DNA from: Saprospiraceae bacterium
GTDB lineage: Bacteria; Bacteroidota; Bacteroidia; Chitinophagales; Saprospiraceae
DNA length: 23,764 nt
Reading direction: 5' to 3'
NCBI GenBank assembly: GCA_016719855.1
Contig: JADJYH010000070.1
Location: 1 to 23,764 of the forward strand
Shown: positions 15,743 through 23,764 of the stretch, piece by piece
Layout of the letters: every line of letters begins with the position of its first letter
Position numbering within the stretch: the first letter of the stretch is position 1
Program-made: the position numbers and the translations under genes
The notes under the pieces: model-generated
The model's database searches: none
What the model saw: the letters and a program-made list of their open reading frames with translations, nothing else
What the model was told of the DNA's origin: nothing

Positions 15743-18456
15743 ATGAAAACGATGCTTATCCACTTCCTTTGCCTTTTCGCAGCATTTCCCATTCTCGCCC
15801 AAACCGAACTGCCCCCCGGAGCGGGAAAAGGCGCTACGCCCCTCTCACCCGCTCACGCTCTCACGCTCTCACCTTCTGTAACGAGAGCCGTCGTTATCGG
15901 CATCTCCGATTACCGGGAGCCACTCATCCCCGACCTGCGCTTCGCCGACCGGGACGCCCAAGCCTTCGCAGATTGGCTGCGCTCGCCGGAGGGGCTTGCC
16001 CTGCCAGATTCGAGCATCCGCTTCCTCGCCAACAAGGAGGCCACCACTGCCCAGATGATCGTCAACCTCGACTGGCTCATCGAGGCCAGCAAGCCGGGCG
16101 ACCGGGCGTTCATCTATTTCAGCGGGCATGGCGACGTGGAACGGGTCACGAAGTTCAACCTTGGCTACCTGCTCAGTTACGACTCGCCGCCAGCCGTGTA
16201 TGGCGCCGGGGCGTTTTCATTGCAATATTTGCAGGCCATCCTGAGCACGCTCTCCGAGAACGACGTGCAGGTTTTCATCATCACCGATGCCTGCCGGGCT
16301 GGCAAGCTGGCGGGCAATAGCGTGAACGGCACGCAGGTTACAGCCACCCAGCTTTCGCAGCAGTTTGCCAACGAAATCAAAGTCTTGAGCTGCCAGCCCG
16401 ACGAGTTCTCGCTCGAAGGCGAGCAATGGGGCGGCGGGCGTGGCTGCTTCAGCTACCACCTTGAAGACGCCCTCTATGGTTTTGCCGACGCTGACCACAA
16501 CGCTTCGGTGGACCTGCTCGAACTGCGCCGCTACCTCGAAGACCATGTGAGCGCCCAAGCCGCCCCACTAAGCCAGATGCCGATGGTATTCGGGCCGATG
16601 AAAACTAAAATTTCGCAGGTACAGGACGCTTCCGTTGCCGCCAGAAAAGCAAACAAGGGCAAGCGCCCCGTGCCGTTCATGGATATTGAAAACAAGGGCA
16701 TGGTAAGCCGTTTGCTCGAAAAAATGGACACGAGTGGGCAGCGGCTGTATTCCCAATTTCTTGCGGCGATTGACTCCGGCCACCTGATATCCCCCCTCGG
16801 AAAGAGTGCCAACGACTATTTCAAGCTCCTCTTGGAGAAACCGGAAATGGCCTCGCTGCACGGTACGATGAAGCGCAAACTCGCCGCCGCCCTCATGGAC
16901 GAGGGGCAGACCATCCTCAACAAAGTGCTGCAAACCGACCCGCGGTACTGGACAATATCTGGGCAAACCGGGTACACTACGACCACCTGCCCGCCTATTT
17001 CGAGCGGGCGGCGGAGATTTTGGGTGAGAAGCACTACGTCTGGCGGGATTTGAAGGCGAAGGAATTTTACTTTCGGGCGATGACGATTCGGGAGGAGAAT
17101 TATCCGGACAGCAGCGCCGACTGGCGCCTTGGTGAAAAAAGGCGGCTGTTGGAAAAATCTTTGGAATGGGATAGTACGTCGGCAGTGGCATACTATCAAT
17201 TGGGTAAAGCGGCACTTGGTACCGTGGTGACCACTATTGACATGTATTCAAAAGCAGCCGATATTTCCCCAAACTGGGCATTAATTCATGCCGAATTGGG
17301 AAGGTTTTTACCCTCCGAAAAGGATACTGCGAGCTTATTGAGAGGGCCATGGGCTTCGAAAACTAGAGAATTATTATACCACTTGGCTAACAAATCACAT
17401 TTCAAGGAAGATAGTTTTATTGTCTCACCGTTAAATATTTATCATTTAAAAAAAGCAATTGAACTGGATTCAAATTTTTTGCCTTCATACAGCTATTTAG
17501 CTGAAAAATACGACGACCTCGGGAAAAAAGATTCCGCTGTTTTTTGGAGACAATTATATGTAACCAAATTCCTCAAAAAAATGACAAACGATACCAACTC
17601 CGTCACCTCTTTTGAATGCATCCAAATGGGAAGCGCCCTTTGGCATTTGAGGGATTTTGAAAGGGCAAAATCGGTTTTGATGCTGGGTGAAAAGATATCA
17701 AAAGGCAACATCGAACATATAAATGAGTATTTGGCTGTCGTTTACACAGATTTAATGGAATTTGAAAATGCAATACGTGCTTGTGAAAAAACAGCTGTTT
17801 ATAATGAATTCTCGTACAATAATATCGGTAGCATATATTTTCATTTTCTGAATGATGAAACTGCCGCTCTGGAGGCATTTGCCAAAGCAGAAAATGATGT
17901 TCAATTAATCCAGATTCAATTTTACTATTCGACAGGTAATCTGGCTAAAGCATTATCTCAAGCTAAAAAAAGTAGAATTTTCATCGATTTCATGGGTATT
18001 AGATTTTATGCTGCGGAAGCGGCACAACAAATGGGGATGATAGATTCAGCAAATTATTTCTACCAGCGAATAATCAAAAATGCAGAAATCGAATTTGTTC
18101 ATAACCAATTTACACCTGATTACCTATTTGTAGCTTTGGCTTATTCCCGAACAGCCGAGGATGAAGAACTCAGGTTGTTGCTTGAAAGTCTAAAAGCAAA
18201 TCTGAATGAAGACCCCTGGCTTCATTTTTATCTCGCCTGCTTTTATGCCCAAACCCAGCAGAAAGATTCCGCCATCTCCTCCCTCCAAAAAGCCATCGAA
18301 CTCGGCTGGCAGCCCAACCCACTTTCTTGGATAAGTGGCACCCTCTGTGACCCCCTTCTCGACCCCATCCGTGAAACCGACGCCTACAAAGCACTAGTGC
18401 GCCAGCATTTTCCGAAGTATTACGACATCGCCACCCGAGTGCCGGGGAAGCATTAA
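15743..18456 (+). CDS. Exported caspase-TPR protease, best-preserved copy
   Basis: About 904 residues with a single frame change near 16950. MKTMLIHFLCLFAAFPILAQ is the signal peptide. A low-complexity segment (about residues 27-47, GKGATPLSP...LTLSPS) precedes the caspase core TRAVVIGISDYRE. The catalytic His is residue 129 in YFSGHGD (codon 16127-16129) and the Cys residue 184 in IITDACRAGKLAG (codon 16292-16294). The block SCQPDEFSLEGEQWGGGRG follows, then an EF-hand-like loop D-A-D-H-N-A-S-V-D-L-L-E (16487-16522) and RRYLEDHV. The linker has MKRKLAAALMDEGQ, then LPAYFERAAEILGEKHYVW. The tail from about 17130 is AT-rich with diverged TPRs, ending ALVRQHFPKYYDIATRVPGKH. The 3' half is much poorer in GC than the head. 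It probably heads an operon of at least four paralogs. Activity is predicted from the intact His-Cys pair; the substrate is unknown. Confidence 0.88.
15823..15885. repeat. Low-complexity insert shared with the last caspase gene
   Basis: A 63-bp stretch from GGGAAAAGGCGC to TCTGTAACGAG, including CTCACGCTCTCACGCTCTC, is almost identical to 23427-23489. In both genes it lies between the signal peptide and the caspase core. Members at 2274 and 5009 lack it. Confidence 0.8.
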
Positions 18457-18490
18457 AAACCTAAAAATCAAAGAACGAAACACAACGCAA

Positions 18491-20766
18491 ATGAAAAATC
18501 TGCTGACCTTTATCTCCCTGCTCTCCGCCTTTTGTCATCCCTCGGAGCCTTGCACAGGTCCTCGACCTGGACAACAGCACCACCCGTGCCGTCGTCATCG
18601 GCATCTCCGACTATCAGGCACCCGCCATTCCCGACCTCCAGTTCGCCGACCGCGATGCGAATGCGTTTGCCGAATGGCTGCGTTCGCCCGCAGGCGGCAG
18701 CGTACCGGAGACCAATATTACTTTGCTGACCAACGCCGAGGCCACCGGCGGCAAGTTCGCCATGGCGCTCACCGGCTTGATAGACGAATGCAAGCCGGGC
18801 GAGCATGCCATTATTTATTTCAGCGGGCATGGCGACGTGGAAACCAAAACGGTGTTCCAACTCGGCTTCCTGCTCTGCCACGATTCCCCGGCAAGCAATT
18901 ACATGGGCGGCGGTTTCAACCTCGTCAACTTGCAGGCGGTGATTTCCACGCTGGCGGCTAACGGGGTGCAGACGCTCGTCGTCACCGACGCTTGCCGGGC
19001 AGGGAAACTGGCCGGCTCAACTGTCAACGGGGCGCAACTGACCAATGCCAACCTCGCCAAACCCTGGAACAACGAGGTGAAAATCCTCTCCTGCCAACCC
19101 AACGAGTTTTCGATAGAAGGCGAGCAGTGGGGCGGTGGCAGGGGCGTTTTCAGCTACCACCTCGTGGAGGGGCTGACGGGGCTTGCCGACGGCAACGGCG
19201 ACAAGGCCGTGAACCTCATGGAAATCGGGCGATACTTGGAGGAACGTGTGCCCACCGAGGCTGCGCCACACCCACAAGTGCCTTTCACCGTCGGCGACCG
19301 GTTGGCGACCGTGGCACAGGTGGACGCCGATGCTTTGGCGCTATTGGAAATGGACAAAAGCCGCCAGTCCACGAGCTTCAAAACCACGGGCATGAGGGGC
19401 CTCGGCGATGCCTTGCTGTCGAAAGGCGACTCCGCCATGTACCAGGCTTTCCTCGCCGCCCTTGACAGCGGCAACTTGCTGGAGCCTGCCGGAAACTGCG
19501 CCGATGACTATTACCGACAGCTCGTAAAAGTGGAAGGCCTGCGCCCCGTGTGGGGATTGATGCGGCGCAACTTTGCCGCTGCTTTGCAGGACGAAGTGCA
19601 GCAGGCGCTCAACGCGCTGATGGAAAGCGACCCCTACGAAGTGAACCACTGGCGCTTCAATGCGGAAAGATATTCCCGCTACCCGGTGTACTTGGCCAGG
19701 TCGCTCGAACTGGTCGGCGAAAACCACTATTTGTACAAAACGCTGCTGGCGAGGAAGCTGTATTTCGAAGCCTACGCCCTCATGAAACAAGCCAGCGAGG
19801 AAAGTGACCCCGTACGCAGAGACTCCTTCCGCCTGCTTGCCAAAGCCAAGCTCCTCGATGCTTTACGGCTTGAACCAAGTGCAGCCTATCTCTACCATGC
19901 CATCGGGTTCATGCATTTCAACACCGTGCCTTACCAATCCGATTCGCTTTTCATTACTGCGAGCAAGCCAACCGAATAGCGCCCACCTGGCTTTTGCCCT
20001 ACGTGGACATGGCGCAGGAATGGATGTGGGTGCAGTCTCGATATGATAAAGGCAAAGTAATTTTGGAAAAAATCCTTGAAATCAACCCGGGATTCAACCA
20101 CACAACTTTTTGAACGGAACAAGCTAAAGGATGCGCTTGCCTACGAGTACTTTCAACAAAGGCAGTATGACAAATTGAAACCGCTTGCCAATGACTTCAT
20201 GCAGCAAACAGATTTGGAAATGTTGAGGGTACCTGGAGCCGTTTTTACTGGCATTATTTGCTTTTCCCGTGGAGAATATGCCGAAGCGAAGAAGTATATG
20301 CAAGCTGCGCTTGAATTTGACCCTACGGAAAATCCATTTGACAATTATGCAGGCGCTTATTTGGCCTTGCTGGAAGAATTGGCAGGAAGGCCCGATAGCG
20401 CTGCTGTGCTTTTCCAGACATCCAAAACGGATGTTTGGTTCGCTAATGCTGAAATTCCTATCCGCTCCGAATACGAATTCCTCCACGGCAGTTTCCTGCT
20501 CCGCCAAGAACAAAAACAGGCTGCTTTTGAGAAATTCACGGAACTGACCAATTGCTTTCCAAAGGATTATCGGGGTTGGTACGGCTTGGCGCTTTATCAC
20601 GCCCAGCAAGGCGAATAAAACCGCTGCCCTCGACCATCTCGAAAAAGCCCTCGACCTTTATTACCCCATCCCACAGCCGATTCTTGAAGAACCACATTTT
20701 AAAAAAATCAGGAAAACGAAACGCTTCAAGTTACTCATGAAAAAACACTTCAACCTTGCACTTTAA
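18491..20766 (+). CDS. Exported caspase-TPR protease, frameshifted
   Basis: About 758 residues if frames are joined. The signal peptide MKNLLTFISLLSAFCHP is followed by a frame change near 18550-18570, then VLDLDNSTTRAVVIGISDYQ. The catalytic His is in YFSGHGD (codon 18828-18830) and the Cys in VVTDACRAGKLAG (codon 18993-18995). The EF-hand-like loop D-G-N-G-D-K-A-V-N-L-M-E spans 19188-19223. The linker (MRRNFAAALQDEVQQ, then YPVYLARSLELVGENHYLY) leads to a shorter tail with only a few recognisable TPRs (for example EYAEAKKYMQAALEFDP, about 20275-20330) and the C-terminus FKLLMKKHFNLAL. Further frame changes lie near 19960, 20095 and 20615. The gap to the upstream gene is 34 bp and to the downstream gene 12 bp, consistent with one operon. 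Its tail aligns poorly with those of the neighbours while the head is nearly the same. Confidence 0.85.
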
Positions 20767-20778
20767 AACCATTTGAAA

Positions 20779-23356
20779 ATGAAAAACTTCCTCCATTTAA
20801 TCGTTATTTTCGCCTGCATCCCCCTCTTCGCCCAAACGGAAAAAGGCGCATCCCCACCCCAATCCGCAATCCGCAATCCCAAATCCGCAATCGGTCAGGG
20901 CCGTCGTCATCGGCATCTCCGACTACACTGACGAGCGCATCCCCGACCTCCGCTTCGCCCACGTGGACGCCCAGGCATTTGCCGACTACCTGCGCTCCCC
21001 TGCGGGCGGCTCGGTGCCCAACGACCAGTTGATGCTGCTGACCAATGCCCAGGCGACCGCCGGGAAAGTCATCGCCGCCCTCACCTGGCTCATCCAGGAT
21101 TGCAAATCCGGCGACCGAGCCATCATCTATTTCAGCGGGCACGGCGACGTGGAGCAGGTGACCAAGTTCCAGCGGGGCTACCTCCTCGCCCACGACTCAC
21201 CGGGCACCACCTACATGGCCGGTGGTTCGCTGCCCGTCGGCTTCCTCTCGGACGTGATTACCACACTGTCGGAGGCTGGCGTGGAAGTCGTCATGGTCTC
21301 CGACGCCTGCCGCAGCGGCAAGCTGGCGGGCAGCGCCAACGGTGGCACACAAGCGACCACGGCGGCGCTGTCACAACAGTTTTCCAAGGAAATCAAGATA
21401 CTTTCGTGCCAGCCGGAGGAGTTCTCGCTCGAAGGGGAGCAGTGGGGCGGCGGGCGTGGCTGCTTCAGCTTTCACCTCATTGATGCCCTGATGGGCATGG
21501 CGGATGGGAACGCCGACGGCTCGGTTAACCTCCTCGAAGCAGGCCGCTACCTAGAAGACCGGGTGCCCACCGAGACGGCCCCGCACTCGCAAATCCCGAT
21601 GACCGTCGGCAACCGCAGCACAAGCCTCGCCACCGTGCAGCCGGAAGCGCTGGCGGCATTGCGCCAACGAAAAACAGGACAGGTCACGACGTCTCGCTCA
21701 TTGATGCCAAGGGCTTCGAGGACATGATATTGGCCAATGCAGACACTTCCTTACAGCAACTATACGCCGCCTTCACCGCTGCGTTGGAGCGGGGCGATTT
21801 GATGACCCCAGCGGACGCATCTGCCAACGACTACTACTTGCGCCTGCTGCCACAGCCCGGAATCGAAAAGCTGAAGGGCCTCATGACCCGCAACCTCGCT
21901 GCTGCCTTGCAGGACGAGGCCCAAGTGGTCATCAACCAACTGCTGCGCACCGACCCGCAAATTGTGGATGACGCATTTTCGCCCGTCTCGAATACGACCA
22001 CCTGCCGGGCTACCTGCACCGGGCCGGGGAGCTGCTGGGGAGGGGCTTATATGTGGCGGTTTATCAAGGCGAGGGAGTATTATTTTAGGCTATGAAGGCT
22101 TGCAGACAGGAAAATTATCCTGAACTGACACCGGACAGCTTGTTGAATTTGGCACTGGCGAAGCTGGATACTGCGCTGATATTTGACGAGGAGGCAGCGT
22201 ATGTCTATTTTGAAAAGGGTTACCTGTACTTTTTCAATAGTGCCAATCACCAGAAGGCGGCGGATTATTTTGAAATAACAATTCAATTATCCTCCGAATG
22301 GGTATTGCCAAACTACTTTGCAGGAAGAACACAACGATTTTTCTTTAACAGGGAGAAGGGATTGACCTATCTGAAAAAAGCCATTGCGCTTGACAGCTTT
22401 TTTCTCCCGACCTACAGGGAAATGGCTTTTTTTGAAAGCCCTCCACAAGACAGCCTATTGTTTGAGGCTTATGTAAAAAAAATGGATGGATATGTTCAGG
22501 AACACCTTGGTAAAGTACCGGTCACTTATTACAACTACATGGGCAACTCCTTTTTGGAGGCTGAAAAGATTGGAGGAGGCTGAAAAAGCCCTATTGCTGG
22601 GAGCGGAATTGTCCGACCACCAATACCCGCTTATTTTCATGAATCTTGGCTACGTTTACAAGGATATGAGCAGGTACGATGATGCTGAAAAAGCCTTACA
22701 AAAAGCAATTTCTTTGGCGCCCTTATCCTATGATGGCAATTATGGGTATGTTGAATTACTCCTTTATTATTTAAAAGAACCTCTTAAGGCTATTCTTATC
22801 TACAAAATCTCATTAATGCTGGATATATGATTTCTATGAGGATTTATTCATGATTTATCTGCATACAAATCAACTCGGCAGCGCTGAAACCATTGCTCTT
22901 AAATTTATTACCGATTCCCCGAAGACAGCAGGACAAGGCAGCGACTCGGACAGCTATATCTTCACAAAGGCATGAAGGAACAGGCGAGGGAGCAGTTTGA
23001 ACTGATGACTACTTTGCAGCCCAATGATTTTAATTATTACGCTTATTTCCCAATCATCGCCTACACCCAATTGAGACCAAGCGGACAGCCTTTCCGCCTT
23101 GCTCGAAACGGAGCGGTTGAATGCCAGCGACCATCCCGATTTTTATTTTATGGCTGCCGGCGGCTTTGCTTTTAATGGGCAAAATGGCCTTGCCCTGCAA
23201 TGGCTGGAAGGAGCCTTTCAGCGTGGATGGAAATGTTTTCTTCCCCAATGCGGTGCGTGGCAAAGTTTGGAATGTCCCGACCTCTTCTACCTCCGCCAAA
23301 CGCCTGAATTCAAAGCCCTCGTCAGAAAATACTTTCCCGACCAAGCCAAAGACTAA
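20779..23356 (+). CDS. Exported caspase-TPR protease, frameshifted
   Basis: About 859 residues if frames are joined. The signal peptide MKNFLHLIVIFACIPLFAQ is followed by KGASPPQSAIRNPKSAI, encoded by a short-period repeat in which the frame shifts. The caspase core is SVRAVVIGISDYTDE. The catalytic His is in YFSGHGD (codon 21140-21142) and the Cys in MVSDACRSGKLAG (codon 21308-21310). A canonical EF-hand loop D-G-N-A-D-G-S-V-N-L-L-E occupies 21503-21538. The linker has LMTRNLAAALQDEAQ, then YDHLPGYLHRAGELLG. The AT-rich TPR tail starts about 22085 (YLKKAIALDS, YDDAEKALQKAISLAP) and ends ALVRKYFPDQAKD. Other frame changes are near 21690, 21990-22080, 22570, 22825, 22970 and 23080. The next paralog starts 11 bp after the stop. 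Family membership is certain. Confidence 0.85.
20861..20892. repeat. Short-period repeat (AATCCGC units) in a caspase gene
   Basis: Four imperfect copies of a 7-base unit, AATCCGC, stand in 32 bp between the signal peptide and the caspase core. They encode QSAIRNPKSAI. The reading frame before and after this stretch differs by one base. A unit length that is not a multiple of three means that slippage would switch the frame. Confidence 0.75.
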
Positions 23357-23367
23357 AACCTCCTAAA

Positions 23368-23764
23368 ATGAAATACATCCTCGTCATCATAATAATCGCC
23401 TTCAGTATCGCCCTTTTCGCCCAAACGGGAAAAGGCGCCACCCCGCTCTCACCCGGTCACGCTCTCACGCTCTCACCTTCTGTAACGAGGCCGTCGTCAT
23501 CGGCATCTCCGACTACCAGGACGAGCAAATCCCCGACCTGCGCTTTGCTGACCGGGATGCCGAGGCGTTTGCCCAGTGGCTGCGCTCCCCGGCAGGCGGC
23601 AGCCTACCCGATGCCCAAGTCAAGGTTTTGACCAACAAAAACGCCACCACTGGCAAGATGATTGCCGCCCTCGACGGACTCATCGTCGCCAGCAAACCGG
23701 GCGACGAGGCCATCATCTACTTCAGTGGGCACGGCGACGTGGAGCGGGTGACCAAGTTTCAGCG
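23368..23764 (+). CDS. Exported caspase-TPR protease, 3' end outside window
   Basis: The N-terminal part of a seventh family member. MKYILVIIIIAFSIALFAQ is the signal peptide, followed by TGKGATPLSPGHALTLSPSV, the same insert as in the gene at 15743. At about 23488 ACGAGG stands where the paralog has ACGAGAG, a one-base loss that breaks the frame. The caspase core continues as AVVIGISDYQDEQIPDLRF, ADRDAEAFAQWLRSPAGG, and YFSGHGDVERVTKFQ, with the catalytic His codon at 23730-23732. The Cys half and any TPR tail lie beyond the window. It starts 11 bp after the preceding stop. Confidence 0.82.
23427..23489. repeat. Second copy of the 63-bp low-complexity insert
   Basis: Near-identical to 15823-15885, with the same CTCACG-type hexamer repeat and the same end (TCTGTAACGAG). 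The copies are 7.6 kb apart, in two different paralogs, at the same place in the protein. Confidence 0.8.

Noticed and set aside
15743..18456. Type IX secretion C-terminal domain
   Set aside because: The C-terminus is a short HFPKYY-type tail after TPRs, not the beta-rich domain of about 80 residues expected for type IX cargo.

Overview
This window looks like the chromosome of a Bacteroidota bacterium, most likely the Saprospiria/Lewinella-Haliscomenobacter part of that phylum. That placement is inferred from gene families and style: starts of the type ATGAAAAA with no clear Shine-Dalgarno sequence, signal peptides ending in A-Q, TPR-CHAT proteins, DUF6438 and DUF4384-like domains, and one good TTG-N19-TAnnTTTG-type promoter. 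No taxonomic marker gene is present. Every gene I can support is on the + strand.

The window is dominated by exported cysteine proteases of the caspase clan (CD). Seven members of one paralogous family (signal peptide, caspase p20/p10-like domain, helical linker, TPR tail) lie at 1-2261 (5' cut by the window), 2274-4803, 5009-6010 (head only), 15743-18456, 18491-20766, 20779-23356 and 23368-23764 (3' cut). Most are packed head to tail with 11-34 bp gaps. Between the two blocks are a TPR-CHAT protease-like protein (6424-9685) and a metacaspase-like protein with a DUF4384-like C-terminus (9733-11759). That makes nine secreted protease-type genes of three architectures in 23.7 kb.

The central 12.2-15.5 kb holds four smaller secreted proteins that share an undescribed beta-rich domain built around a (Q/A)SPC motif. 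Three also share an N-terminal CX5CX2C segment and one carries a C-terminal DUF6438 domain. This block has larger intergenic regions, with terminators, long imperfect hairpins and a recurring TGATAACC word. The third caspase gene has lost its TPR tail and runs into the last ~67 codons of an amidohydrolase, so it is a rearrangement scar or a misassembly.

Most of the protease genes are split by frameshifts. Wherever paralogs show the expected sequence, the defect is usually a one-base change in a homopolymer while codons on both sides remain conserved. I therefore favour sequence or assembly errors, concentrated in repetitive genes, over widespread decay, and I annotate reconstructed genes. Products are predicted to be outside the cytoplasm (periplasm, surface or medium). 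A reasonable but unproven reading is a set of near-constant caspase heads coupled to divergent TPR tails, possibly calcium-responsive, with the SPC-domain proteins as candidate partners or substrates.
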